A stretch of DNA of 64,000 nucleotides from Sphingopyxis fribergensis (GCF_000803645.1 NZ_CP009122.1:1588501-1652500), one strand, 5' to 3'. Counted from the first letter of the stretch, positions 51,025 through 60,347 are shown. Program-made: numbers and translations. The notes: generated by a model from the letters alone, not told the origin.

Positions 51025-52257
51025 ATGGCCCGCACCCGACTGATCGCCGCGCTTATCCTGACCTATGCCGCCTTTGCGATGCTGCTCAACAGCGTCGGCA
51101 CGGTGATCCTCCAGTCGATTTCCAGTTTCGACGTCACCAAGCCGCAGGCCAGCACGCTCGAAGGCTTCAAGGATATCACCATCGCGGTCGTGTCCTTCGC
51201 CACGGCGAGCTATCTGCCGCGGATCGGCCTGCGCAATGCGCTGATCGGCGCCCTGATGCTCGCGATCCTCAGCTGTATCGTCATGCCCTTGTTCGGCAGC
51301 TTCAACATCGCGCGGCTGCATTTCGCAATGGTCGGCGCCGCCTTCGCAGTGGCCAAGGTAGCCGTTTATTCGATGATCGGCCTCGTTACCGACAGTCCGC
51401 GCAAGCACGCCAGCCTGACCAGCCTGATCGAGGGCATGTTCATGGTTGGGGTGCTGTCCTCCTATTGGGTGTTCAGCGCCTTCATCGATCCGACGGGCCT
51501 TCGCTGGCTCGATGCCTATTGGGTGCTGGGCGCGATCACCGCGCTGGCGCTTGCCCTGCTGCTGTCGGCGCCGGTCCAAGAGCATAGCCTGCACGAAGGC
51601 GATGAGCCGGTGGGCGAGGGCGCAACCGCATTTGCGCGGATGCTCCGGCTGGCCGCGCTGCCGCTCGTCCTCGTCTTTGTCCTGTGCGCTTTCGTCTTTG
51701 TGCTGATCGAGCAGGGCATCCAGAGTTGGCTACCGACCTTTAACAACGAGGTATTGCACCTGCCCGCGCAAATGAGCGTGCAGGCAGCCAGCCTGTTCGC
51801 CGCATGCCTTGCCATCGGGCGGTTCGTAGCGGGCGCGGTGATGGCGCGCTTCGACTGGTATCCGGTGCTCAATACCTGCCTTGCGGTCCTTGCGGCGTTG
51901 ATCCTTCTCGTGCTGCCGCTCGCCGATGGGCTCGCGCAGGGCGCGATCCACAACTGGCGCGACGCGCCGGTCGCCGCGTTTCTTTTCCCGCTGATCGGGA
52001 TTGCGCTCGCGCCGATTTATCCGACGATCGTCTCGGTGATGCTGAGCGCGATGCCGAACCGGCAACATCCACCGCTGATGGGGCTCGTCGTCATTTTTTC
52101 GGCGCTCGGCGGCACAACGGGTTCGCTGATCACGGGGCAGCTCTTCGCGCATTTCGACGGGCGCACCGCCTTCACGCTGATGCTCGTCCCGACGGCGATG
52201 CTCGCGGGCGGGCTCTTTTTGCTCCGCCGCCGGATCGCGCTAGTCGACGCCGCATAG
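51025..52257 (+). CDS. MFS sugar transporter (FucP-like)
   Basis: The 410-residue inner-membrane protein has 12 hydrophobic helices with the FucP/GlcP layout (LILTYAAFAMLLNSVGTVILQSI, then FKDITIAVVSFATASYLPRIGLRNALIGALMLAI; second half GLVVIFSALGGTTGSLITGQLF). AAAGGA precedes the ATG at 51025. Position after the GH65 and receptor genes suggests uptake of the disaccharide or glucose from the periplasm. Confidence 0.85.
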   Translation: MARTRLIAALILTYAAFAMLLNSVGTVILQSISSFDVTKPQASTLEGFKDITIAVVSFATASYLPRIGLRNALIGALMLAILSCIVMPLFGSFNIARLHFAMVGAAFAVAKVAVYSMIGLVTDSPRKHASLTSLIEGMFMVGVLSSYWVFSAFIDPTGLRWLDAYWVLGAITALALALLLSAPVQEHSLHEGDEPVGEGATAFARMLRLAALPLVLVFVLCAFVFVLIEQGIQSWLPTFNNEVLHLPAQMSVQAASLFAACLAIGRFVAGAVMARFDWYPVLNTCLAVLAALILLVLPLADGLAQGAIHNWRDAPVAAFLFPLIGIALAPIYPTIVSVMLSAMPNRQHPPLMGLVVIFSALGGTTGSLITGQLFAHFDGRTAFTLMLVPTAMLAGGLFLLRRRIALVDAA

Positions 52258-52307
52258 CGACCGGGCGGAGCGGCATCTGAGGCGGATCGTCGTTTTGACT
52301 CGCCGAG

Positions 52308-52335
52308 CGGGAGCGCAGCCGAAGCGGCGCTCCCG
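52308..52335. terminator. Hairpin between the MFS gene and the pirin remnant
   Basis: CGGGAGCGC (52308-52316) pairs with GCGCTCCCG (52327-52335). It lies between a plus-strand stop and the minus-strand remnant and could end transcripts from both sides. There is no clear T-run. Confidence 0.45.
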
Positions 52336-52341
52336 TCACTT

Positions 52342-52695
52342 TCAGGCGGCGTCGACGAGGACGATCTCGCTGTTCTCGATAGCCGTGATGCGAATGACGT
52401 CCAGATCGCTGATCGCGGCGCCGTCGCGGGCGTTGACGCGAACATCGTCGATCCGGATCGCGCCAGTAGCGGGCACAAGATATGCCCTGCGGTCCCTGCC
52501 TAACGGATACTCCGCCGTTTCACCCGCGCGAAGGGTCGCGCCGACGGCACGGGCGTCGGTGCGGATCGGTAGTGCGTCATTGTCATTGTCGTGGCCCGAG
52601 GCGAGCGTCACGAATTTTCCCGAGCGTTCCCCCTTGGGAAAGGGTTTCGCGCCCCATTGGGGCGCGCGCGGCCAGCGCAAGCCTATCGGTCGGGT
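52342..52695 (-). pseudogene. C-terminal remnant of a pirin-family protein
   Basis: Only the second cupin of a pirin (YhaK-like) is present: WGAKPFPKGERSGKFVTLASG, DALPIRTDARAVGATLRAGETAEYPLG, then RRAYLVPATGAIRIDDVRVNARDGAAISD and the end AEIVLVDAA-like (SEIVLVDAA). The metal-binding N-terminal cupin is absent; upstream sequence is unrelated and belongs to the GH6 gene region. It is therefore a truncated gene. Confidence 0.7.
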
Positions 52696-52750
52696 AACCG
52701 CAGCGGCAATTCCGGACAGGGCCGCCGGTCTTTGAGCGAGAGGAGCCTCG

Positions 52751-53947
52751 ATGATTCGTCCCTTGATCGCGGTGTCGATGACCTCGCTATTGATTTTGGC
52801 AACGCCAGCGTTCGGCCAGGCGCCGGCGCTTTTTGTCGACAACCGAAGCACGACCGCGAACGCCGCCGAGAGACTGGAAGAACAGGATCGCGAGATTGCT
52901 TTGCGGCTCTCGAAAATCCCGTCCGCGTCTTGGCTCACATATGGCTCGCCGGATGTTGTGGAAGAAAAGGCTCGTGACATTGTCGGTCGCGCCTTCCTCC
53001 AAGGGCATATCCCTGTTCTGGCGATCTACAATATTCCGTACCGCGACTGCGCTCTCTATTCAGCGGGTGGGGCCGCCGACAGCAGGGCCTACCGCGAATG
53101 GATCCTAGGGGTCGCACGCGGGATTGGTGATCGCGCCACTATCGTCATTCTCGAGCCGGACGGACTCGGCGTCATTCCTTGGCATCGCACCCTCGCTGGC
53201 GATATCGAGGGCTGCCGGCCTGAGGGAAAGAACGAGGGCGCAGCGGCGCAGCGATATGAGAAACTGCGCAGCGCCGTTGCGATTCTGGCCGAGCGACCCG
53301 GGGTCAGCATCTATCTCGATGGAACCGGCAGCAGCTGGCTGGCGCCCGGCGAGATCGCCAGCCGGCTGGTCAAGGCGGATGTCGCCAAGGTGTCGGGTTT
53401 CTTCCTCAATGTTTCCAATTTCGAGCGCGATGACCGGGTCATTCCCTATGCACGCTGGGTCAGTGACTGTATCGCCCTCATCACGCGCGGCGGGCTCGAT
53501 CCGCGCGAATGTCCGAGCCAGTATAGCCCCGCAGTTTTCGATGACGAGAAGAGCTGGGCGGCGACCGACAAAGCCTATGATCGCCTGTTCGTGCGAACGG
53601 GGCTGAAGCGCGATCCATCGCGTCAGAAGCATGCGGTGATCGATACAAGCCGCAACGGTAGGGGATCATGGAAACCGCCCGTCGGCAAATATCGCGACGC
53701 GGAGGTCTGGTGCAATCCGCCGGGCCGGGGACTGGGCAGGCGACCTTCGCTTGAAAGCGGGAACCCCTATGTCGATGCCTTTCTCTGGATCAAGGTGCCT
53801 GGAGAGTCCGACGGAGAATGTCTGCGCGGAACGGCGGGACCGGCGGACCCCGAACGGGGCGTCAAGGCCCCGCCTGCGGGGCAATGGTTCCCGGCGCAGG
53901 CGCGCGAACTGATCGAGCTGGCGGAGCCGCCGCTACCAGCTGAATGA
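52751..53947 (+). CDS. GH6-family cellulase-like glycoside hydrolase
   Basis: The 398-residue exported protein (signal peptide ends AFGQ) has clear GH6 motifs: LAIYNIPYRDCALYSAGGAADSRAYREWI, the catalytic-acid region VILEPDGLGV (Asp near residue 138), IYLDGTGSSWL, VIDTSRNGRGSW, EVWCNPPGRGLG and DAFLWIKVPGESDGE. GH6 enzymes cut beta-1,4-glucan with inversion. No cellulose-binding domain is present. It shares the locus with a LacI regulator, GH3 enzyme and TonB receptor. Such a gene is uncommon in this group and may have been acquired. Confidence 0.85.
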   Translation: MIRPLIAVSMTSLLILATPAFGQAPALFVDNRSTTANAAERLEEQDREIALRLSKIPSASWLTYGSPDVVEEKARDIVGRAFLQGHIPVLAIYNIPYRDCALYSAGGAADSRAYREWILGVARGIGDRATIVILEPDGLGVIPWHRTLAGDIEGCRPEGKNEGAAAQRYEKLRSAVAILAERPGVSIYLDGTGSSWLAPGEIASRLVKADVAKVSGFFLNVSNFERDDRVIPYARWVSDCIALITRGGLDPRECPSQYSPAVFDDEKSWAATDKAYDRLFVRTGLKRDPSRQKHAVIDTSRNGRGSWKPPVGKYRDAEVWCNPPGRGLGRRPSLESGNPYVDAFLWIKVPGESDGECLRGTAGPADPERGVKAPPAGQWFPAQARELIELAEPPLPAE

Positions 53948-53956
53948 CAGGTGCGC

Positions 53957-54979
53957 CTAGTTGGCAGGCGGTGCGGTCGAGGCGCGAACGAGCAATTCAT
54001 GGGCATGGTCGCGCCGCCGCGGTTCGGAGACATCGCTCTTCCCGTCGAGGGCTGCGATAAGGCGATCGGCGGCGTCCCATGCCATTTGCCGAACCGGTTG
54101 ATTGACGGTCGTGAGCTGCGGCCAGGCGGTCCGCGAAACCTCCGAATTGTCGAAGCCTGCCACCGAAAGGTCGCCTGGCACGGCAAGTCCGACATCGCGC
54201 GCCGCCGCGATGGCGGCTGCCGCCATATCGTCATTCTGTGCGAGAATGGCGGTCGGACGAGGGGATTGCGCGAGAAGCTCGCGCGCAGCGCGGTAGCCGA
54301 CATCGTAGGTGAAGTCGCCGGTGACGATCCGCCGCTCGTCGATGGCCGCGCCCGCGTTGCGGAATGCGCGTCGATATCCCTCCATCCGGCCGAGGCTGGC
54401 TGCGTGCGACGGATCGCCGAGGATGATCCCGATGCGCCGATGGCCGATCGACAGAAGGTGCGCCGCGACGGCCTGGCCTGCGGCCGCTTCGTCCATCGTG
54501 ACGACGATGCCGCGGTCTAGCTCGCTGTGCGGAGTGATCCGGCCATAAGGCAGTTTGTGCCGTTCGAGCATGTCGAGCAGCACAGGCTGGTCACAGGCCG
54601 GAGGCGCGAGAAGAATGCCGTCGAGCCCGGCACGCAGCAGGAGTCTTCCCAGTTCCTCGGGCCGGCTCGCGACATGATTGAACGGGAGGACCACAAGCCG
54701 GTAGCGTCCGTCCTCGAGACGCCCCAGCGCCCCGTTTTGCAGGTCGACGACATAGCTGGGGCTCGGGCGCTCATAGGTGAGGCCGATGAGATAGGAGCGC
54801 CGCGCGATCAGGCTCTGCGCGGCGAGATTGGGATGATAGTCGAGCTCGGCCGCGGCTTCCTTGACCTTCTGACGCACCGCCTTGCTCACATGCGGGGCAT
54901 CGTTGAGAGCGCGGGAGACGGTCTTGGGCGTGACGCCGGCGACGCGCGCGATGTCGACGATCGTGGTTCGTTTGGAAAT
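53957..54979 (-). CDS. LacI-family regulator of the beta-glucan locus
   Basis: The 340-residue protein has HTH RTTIVDIARVAGVTPKTVSRALNDAPHVSKAVRQKVKEAAAEL and a sensor domain (GYRAARELLAQSPRPTAILAQNDDMAAAAI; VPGDLSVAGFDNSEVSRTAWPQLTTVNQP). There is no ATG, GTG or TTG just before the HTH. GGAGGGG stands five bases before ATT at 54979-54977, which I take as the start. The next in-frame alternative is TTG at 55075 (372 residues) without a ribosome-binding site. It is divergent from the GH3 gene. Confidence 0.83.
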   Translation of the reverse strand: MSKRTTIVDIARVAGVTPKTVSRALNDAPHVSKAVRQKVKEAAAELDYHPNLAAQSLIARRSYLIGLTYERPSPSYVVDLQNGALGRLEDGRYRLVVLPFNHVASRPEELGRLLLRAGLDGILLAPPACDQPVLLDMLERHKLPYGRITPHSELDRGIVVTMDEAAAGQAVAAHLLSIGHRRIGIILGDPSHAASLGRMEGYRRAFRNAGAAIDERRIVTGDFTYDVGYRAARELLAQSPRPTAILAQNDDMAAAAIAAARDVGLAVPGDLSVAGFDNSEVSRTAWPQLTTVNQPVRQMAWDAADRLIAALDGKSDVSEPRRRDHAHELLVRASTAPPAN

Positions 54980-55075
54980 CTGCCCCTCCCGTCTTCGCCC
55001 AGGCCGATCGATATTGCCCCATAGCGCGTAATTCCATGCTTCATAGCGGCTCGCTTGACTTCTGTCGATGCACAA

Positions 55076-55110
55076 CGGTAAACGTTGACCGAGAATCGGT
55101 AAACGTTGAC
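55076..55110. promoter_or_regulatory. Two direct CGGTAAACGTTGAC boxes, operator candidates
   Basis: The 14-base sequence CGGTAAACGTTGAC occurs at 55076-55089 and 55097-55110, 21 bases apart, or two turns of the helix. The AACGTT core is the kind of symmetric centre LacI-family proteins bind. The sites lie between the divergent lacI and GH3 genes. Confidence 0.65.
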
Positions 55111-55130
55111 ATAAAATAGGGGGAGAGGGG

Positions 55131-57650
55131 ATGAATTTGCCGCGCGGGGCTGTCATGGCGCTCGGGGTCACGTCGCTCGCGACGTTGGCTTCGGCCTCCT
55201 TTATTACGATCGCCGCTGCCCAGCCGGCTCCGATCGCTGGCGCCGCCGCGAGCGCCGAGGCAAATCCAGACAACTGGCCGGCGCGTGCTGCGACGCTCGC
55301 GCTCGATCCGGCGATCGAGGGACGCATCGACGATCTGGTCGCGGCCATGTCGCTCGAGCAGAAGGTCGGCCAGATCATCCAGGCCGATATCGGCAGCGTC
55401 ACGCCCGAGGATGTCTATCGCTATCATCTCGGCTCGGTGCTCAATGGCGGCAATTCCGATCCGGGCGCGCGCTACAATGCACCGGCAAGGGATTGGCTCA
55501 CCGCCGCCGACGCCTTTTATGCCGCGTCGATGAAGTCGAACGGCAAGCTGCCGCGCATTCCGGTGATCTGGGGCAGCGACGCCGTTCACGGTCACAACAA
55601 TGTCGTCGGCGCCACGCTCTTCCCGCACAACATCGGCCTCGGTGCCGCGCGCAATCCCGATCTTGTCCGCCGTATTGGCGCCGCCACCGCTATCGAGATG
55701 CGCGTCACGGGGCTCGACTGGACCTTCGCTCCGACGCTTGCGGTCGTGCGCGATGACCGCTGGGGACGGACCTACGAGGGGTTCGGCGAAACGCCGGAGA
55801 TCGCGACAAGCTATGCCGCGCCCTTGATCGAGGGCCTGCAGGGCAAGATGGGCGACAAGGACTGGCTGCGCGGCCCGCACATCATCGCCACCGCGAAACA
55901 TTTCCTCGGAGACGGCGGCACATACGGCGGCAAGGATCAGGGCGAAGCGCAAATGCCCGAGGCGCAGTTGCGCGATCTCTTCAGCCCACCCTATCTTCCG
56001 GCGCTCGATGCCGGCGTCCAATCGGTGATGGTAAGCTTTTCCAGCTGGAACGGCGTCAAGATGCACGGCAACCGTTCGCTGCTGACGGGGGTCATGAAGG
56101 AGCGTTGGAATTTCGACGGGTTTCTCGTTGGCGACTGGAACGGCCATGGGCAGGTCGCAGGCTGCTCCGCGACCGACTGCACCGGGTCGGCCGTCGCCGG
56201 GCTCGACATGTATATGGCGCCCGACAGCTGGAAGGAATTGTACCGTACCACGCTCGCGCATGCGCGCGACGGAAGCCTGCCGGTCGCGCGGCTCGACGAC
56301 GCGGTGCGCCGGATCCTGCGCGTCAAGCTTCGCGCCGGACTCTTCGAGACCGGCAAGCCGTCGTCGCGGCCCTTTGGCGGACGCTTCGAGCTGCTCGGCG
56401 GCCCGGACCATCGCGCGCTGGCGCGTGAGGCGGTCCGCGAGTCTCTCGTACTCCTGAAGAATACTGGGAGCCTGCTGCCGCTGAAACCCGGTGCCAACAT
56501 TCTTGTCGCGGGCGACGGCGCCGACAGTCTCACCAAGCAGACGGGCGGCTGGACACTCAATTGGCAGGGGACCGGAACAAAGCGAAGCGATTTTCCCAAT
56601 GCGCAGTCAATATGGGAAGGTATCGACGCCGAGGTGAAAGCTGCGGGCGGATCGGCCACTCTCTCGGTCGAAGGCCGCTACAGTCGGAAGCCCGACGTTG
56701 CGATCGTGATATTCGGCGAGGATCCCTACGCCGAATTCCAGGGCGACCGGCCCGACGTCGGCTATGACGATGCGAAAAATCTGGCTCTGCTGCGCTCGCT
56801 CAAGGCGGCGGGCGTCCCCACGGTCTCGGTGTTCCTTTCGGGACGCGCAATGTGGGTCAATCCCTTCCTCAATGCCTCAGACGCCTTCGTCGCGGCCTGG
56901 CTGCCAGGCTCTGAAGGCGGCGGCATCGCCGACATGCTTTTCGGAAAGGCCGATTTTCGGGGCAAGCTACCCTATAGTTGGCCGAAAGCGAGCGACCAGG
57001 CCGCAGTCAATGTCGGCGACGAGAATTACGATCCGCTCTTTGCCTATGGCTTCGGCCTGACCTTCGCCGATAAAGGCGACCTCGCCCTTCTGCCTGAAAC
57101 TCGCGCCAGCGCGGCCGCGGCCGATCCCGGTCTGCTTTTCGTCGCCGGGAAACCGGGAAGCGGACGCCGCCTGATGCTCGGAGCACCCGGTGCGCTTTCC
57201 ACCAATCCCGGGCCCGCGCTTGTCGAGGCGCGGGGCGCCGATCGCGCCGCGCAGGAGGATTCGGTGCGGCTTCGCTGGACCGGTGCGGGGCCTGCCGTGG
57301 CAGCGATCGTCGAGGACGCGCCCGCCGACCTGTCGCGCCAGTCGAACGGCGATCTCGCGCTCGAACTCGAGCTCCGGGTCGATACGCCGCCCTCGGCCGA
57401 CGTAAGCCTCATCATGGGTTGCGGCTCACAGTGCGCAGCCGGCTTCCCCTTGCGGGCGATGCTGGCCGAGGCCGCGAAGACCGCCAAATGGACGCGGTTC
57501 GCGATACCGCTGCGCTGCTTCGAGAAGGCCGGCGTCGATATGACGCGCGTCGAAACGCCGCTTAGCATCGCCACTTCGGGAACACTCGACCTTGTCCTGT
57601 CCTCGGCGCGAATCGTCTCGCCGTCGGGGCCGACACTGCAATGCAAATAA
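55131..57650 (+). CDS. GH3-family exo-beta-glucosidase
   Basis: The 839-residue exported enzyme (signal peptide ends TIAAAQ) has the GH3 barrel with MSLEQKVGQIIQADIG, GSDAVHGHNNVVGATLFPHNIGLGA, HFLGDGGTYGGKDQGEA and the nucleophile Asp335 in FLVGDWNGHG. The second domain (RESLVLLKNTGSLLPLKPGANILVAGDGADSLTKQTGGWTLNWQG, then KLPYSWPK) and a C-terminal beta-rich extra domain of about 170 residues match 1,4-beta-D-glucan glucohydrolases. It would release glucose from cello-oligosaccharides. The receptor gene follows 22 bases later. Confidence 0.9.
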   Translation: MNLPRGAVMALGVTSLATLASASFITIAAAQPAPIAGAAASAEANPDNWPARAATLALDPAIEGRIDDLVAAMSLEQKVGQIIQADIGSVTPEDVYRYHLGSVLNGGNSDPGARYNAPARDWLTAADAFYAASMKSNGKLPRIPVIWGSDAVHGHNNVVGATLFPHNIGLGAARNPDLVRRIGAATAIEMRVTGLDWTFAPTLAVVRDDRWGRTYEGFGETPEIATSYAAPLIEGLQGKMGDKDWLRGPHIIATAKHFLGDGGTYGGKDQGEAQMPEAQLRDLFSPPYLPALDAGVQSVMVSFSSWNGVKMHGNRSLLTGVMKERWNFDGFLVGDWNGHGQVAGCSATDCTGSAVAGLDMYMAPDSWKELYRTTLAHARDGSLPVARLDDAVRRILRVKLRAGLFETGKPSSRPFGGRFELLGGPDHRALAREAVRESLVLLKNTGSLLPLKPGANILVAGDGADSLTKQTGGWTLNWQGTGTKRSDFPNAQSIWEGIDAEVKAAGGSATLSVEGRYSRKPDVAIVIFGEDPYAEFQGDRPDVGYDDAKNLALLRSLKAAGVPTVSVFLSGRAMWVNPFLNASDAFVAAWLPGSEGGGIADMLFGKADFRGKLPYSWPKASDQAAVNVGDENYDPLFAYGFGLTFADKGDLALLPETRASAAAADPGLLFVAGKPGSGRRLMLGAPGALSTNPGPALVEARGADRAAQEDSVRLRWTGAGPAVAAIVEDAPADLSRQSNGDLALELELRVDTPPSADVSLIMGCGSQCAAGFPLRAMLAEAAKTAKWTRFAIPLRCFEKAGVDMTRVETPLSIATSGTLDLVLSSARIVSPSGPTLQCK

Positions 57651-57672
57651 GACTGATGGTAGGGAGGATGAC

Positions 57673-60300
57673 ATGAACAGGGGTAAATTGATGCGTGCCG
57701 CGCTGCTGGTGCTGCTTTCGACGACCGCGGCGCTGCCCGCGCAAGCGCAGGAAGCCGGAGCAGGGGATAGCGCGAGCGACGACCGTGACGAGATCATCGT
57801 CACCGCGAACCGCCGCGCAGAAAATTCGCAGGACGTGTCGGGCGTCGTGCAGGCGCTGGGCGCCGATCAGTTGCGCCAGGACGGCATCGCTGAGCTTCGC
57901 CAGCTTCAGGTTGCAGTGCCGGGTCTCAGCATCGCCAACCAGGAAGGCAATGTCGAAATCTTCATCCGCGGCGTCGGCTCGGCGAACAACACCGAGCTTG
58001 GCGATCCAGGCGCCGCGCCGCATCTCAACGGCACTTATATCCCGCGCCCGCGCGGGCTCGGGCTGATGTTCTACGACCTCGACCGCGTCGAGGTGAACAA
58101 GGGCCCGCAGGGAACGCTTTATGGGCGCAACGCGCTCGCGGGTACGCTCAATATCATCACCGCAAAGCCGCGGCTCGGCGAGTTCAGCGGCTATGCGCAG
58201 GCCGAAATCGCCAATCGCTCCTCCTATGGCGCGGAAGGTGCGATCAACATTCCCTTGGGCGAAACCTTCGCGCTCCGCGCGGCGGGCTATTATGTCAACC
58301 GCGACTATGGCTTCAAAAATGTCTCGACCGGCGCACCGGCGAACGAGCTCAAGCCCGCGGGTCTCGAAGAAAACTACGCCGGACGCCTGTCCCTGCTCTG
58401 GGAACCGAGCGACCGGCTCAGTATCTCGATCGTCGGAGACTATGGCAAGGAAACGGGCACCGGCTATCCGGGTGCCAATATCTTCAGCGCTGTCGTTGGA
58501 AGCGGTCTGCGTCCCGACAAGCTCAATCTCAAGCATGTCGTCTACCGCGGGCTGCAAGGTGACATGGAGAATGAGCTCTGGGGCGTCCAGGGCAAGATCA
58601 ACTATGATTTCGGAAGCTTTGGCGCCGAACTGACGGGCAGCTATCGCTCGGTCGATTTCTATCAGGTCAACGCCTCGAGCGACGGGATCGACTACCCCGG
58701 CCGCGACCTCTCGGCGGTCCAGTACGACAATTATTCGGGCAATTTCTGGCAGACTAAATCGAAGAGCCAGATCTATGAGGCCCGCCTGTTCGCGAACGAC
58801 GACCAACGCCTGCGCTGGAACCTCGGTGCCTTCTATTTCAACGAAGACCAGGCCGTCGGTTATCTCGCGCTCGCCGACCGCGGCTACTGCTGCTACTCGG
58901 CGACCGAATTTACGATGCCCGATGTCAACGGCGAGAGCTATGCCTTCTACGCCGACGGCACCTATGATGTCGCCGATCGCCTCCGCTTCCTCGCCGGCAT
59001 CCGCTACACCGAGGAAAAGAAATCGCGCTACGGTATTGGCGGCAACTGGGCGCTCACGCTCGGAGGAGAGAATTTCGATTGCTGCTTCGCGACCCGCGTC
59101 GGGACCGAGGGCTTCCGGCCCGCGCTGCTCGACCGGCCCAACTTCGATGTTTCGAATATCACGACGCCGCAGGGCATGGCGCAGTTCCTGATCGAAGGGA
59201 TCAAGACGCCGGGCCTTCGCGACACGCTGATCGACCAGATCGGCGCGATCGCCAACGGCACCAATCCGAACGGCACCTGTATCGACCGGCCCGATATCGA
59301 CAATGGCTTCGTCAACTGCCCGGCGCTCAATCCGTCGAACACCAACGGCGGCTTCAGCTATGCTAACCTGACCATTCCCGGTCAGCAGAGCGGCAGCTCG
59401 AAGTTCAATTTCATCGATTGGCGGTTCGGCCTAGAATATGACCTCAGCGACAACAATATGCTCTACGCAAAGGTTTCGACGGGTCACAAGTCGGGCGGCT
59501 TCAACGACAGCTTCAACGGCTCACCGATCCCCGAGACCTTCAGCCCCGAAAAGCTGCTCGTCTACGAAGTCGGCACACGCAACAGCTTCGATTTCTTCGG
59601 ACGCCGGGCGGTCGTCAACCTGACCGGCTTCTATTACGACTATTCGAACCAGGTCTTCCAGGACCTTACCTGCATCAATCTCGACAGCACCCAGACGCCG
59701 CCGGTCTGCAACGGCTATTCGCTCGTCAACCGCAACATCGGCGCTTCGCGGATCTTTGGTGCCGAGGCCGAAATGCGGTTCAAGCTGCCGGGTAATTTCG
59801 GACTGGATATCAATGCCGCCTATCTCGACACCAAAGTCACCCGCGGCACTGTCGCCGACGCGCGCGCGCAGGACTTTGGCGCAGGCGGAAATTCGCCGCT
59901 GATCAGTCTCGTCGGAAATCGCCTGCCGCTCGCGTCTAAAATGAATATCAGCGCACGGCTGTCGCAATGGTTCGACGCGGGTCCAGGTCGTCTCGATTGG
60001 CAGGTGCTGCTGAACTACCGCTCATCCTACTTCCTCAGCCAGTTCAACGAAGATGATATCGTCTTTCTCGACGGGACGCGCCAGAGTGCGTTAGCTGCGG
60101 GCTTCCCGGACCGGCAGAAAGGCTATGCAACGCTCAACCTCGGCATCGGCTATACGATCGACAATTTTCGCCTCGAAGCTTGGGCGAGCAACTTTCTCAA
60201 TGAAGAAGTCTCGCAAAAGGCACTTGTCGGATCGTCGCTCAATATCCGCTTCCTCAATGACGCGCGCAGCTATGGTCTTCGCGTTCGCGTGAACTTCTAG
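57673..60300 (+). CDS. TonB-dependent receptor of the beta-glucan locus
   Basis: The 875-residue protein has a signal peptide (ALPAQAQ) and TonB box DEIIVTANRRAENSQDV. Its plug motifs are IFIRGVGSANNTELGDPGAAPHLNGTYIPRPRG and VEVNKGPQGTLYGRNALAGTLNIITAKP; the barrel ends YGLRVRVNF. An internal CC pair (GYCCYSA) lies in an outer loop. GGGAGG lies before its ATG. Co-transcription with the GH3 gene suggests uptake of oligosaccharides released by the GH6 enzyme. Confidence 0.9.
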   Translation: MNRGKLMRAALLVLLSTTAALPAQAQEAGAGDSASDDRDEIIVTANRRAENSQDVSGVVQALGADQLRQDGIAELRQLQVAVPGLSIANQEGNVEIFIRGVGSANNTELGDPGAAPHLNGTYIPRPRGLGLMFYDLDRVEVNKGPQGTLYGRNALAGTLNIITAKPRLGEFSGYAQAEIANRSSYGAEGAINIPLGETFALRAAGYYVNRDYGFKNVSTGAPANELKPAGLEENYAGRLSLLWEPSDRLSISIVGDYGKETGTGYPGANIFSAVVGSGLRPDKLNLKHVVYRGLQGDMENELWGVQGKINYDFGSFGAELTGSYRSVDFYQVNASSDGIDYPGRDLSAVQYDNYSGNFWQTKSKSQIYEARLFANDDQRLRWNLGAFYFNEDQAVGYLALADRGYCCYSATEFTMPDVNGESYAFYADGTYDVADRLRFLAGIRYTEEKKSRYGIGGNWALTLGGENFDCCFATRVGTEGFRPALLDRPNFDVSNITTPQGMAQFLIEGIKTPGLRDTLIDQIGAIANGTNPNGTCIDRPDIDNGFVNCPALNPSNTNGGFSYANLTIPGQQSGSSKFNFIDWRFGLEYDLSDNNMLYAKVSTGHKSGGFNDSFNGSPIPETFSPEKLLVYEVGTRNSFDFFGRRAVVNLTGFYYDYSNQVFQDLTCINLDSTQTPPVCNGYSLVNRNIGASRIFGAEAEMRFKLPGNFGLDINAAYLDTKVTRGTVADARAQDFGAGGNSPLISLVGNRLPLASKMNISARLSQWFDAGPGRLDWQVLLNYRSSYFLSQFNEDDIVFLDGTRQSALAAGFPDRQKGYATLNLGIGYTIDNFRLEAWASNFLNEEVSQKALVGSSLNIRFLNDARSYGLRVRVNF

Positions 60301-60312
60301 CAAAAAAGGGGG

Positions 60313-60347
60313 CAGCCGTCCGGGCCGTGAAATGGCGCGGACGGCTG
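60313..60347 (+). terminator. Hairpin after the TonB receptor gene
   Basis: CAGCCGTCCG (60313-60322) pairs with CGGACGGCTG (60338-60347). No T-run follows, so this may be a rho-dependent or mRNA-stabilising stem. Confidence 0.5.

Noticed and set aside
48048..51035. 995-codon open frame on the minus strand opposite the GH65 end and TonB receptor
   Set aside because: It is antisense to two well-supported genes, has Arg/Asp/Val-rich composition typical of shadow frames in GC-rich DNA, and has no domain.
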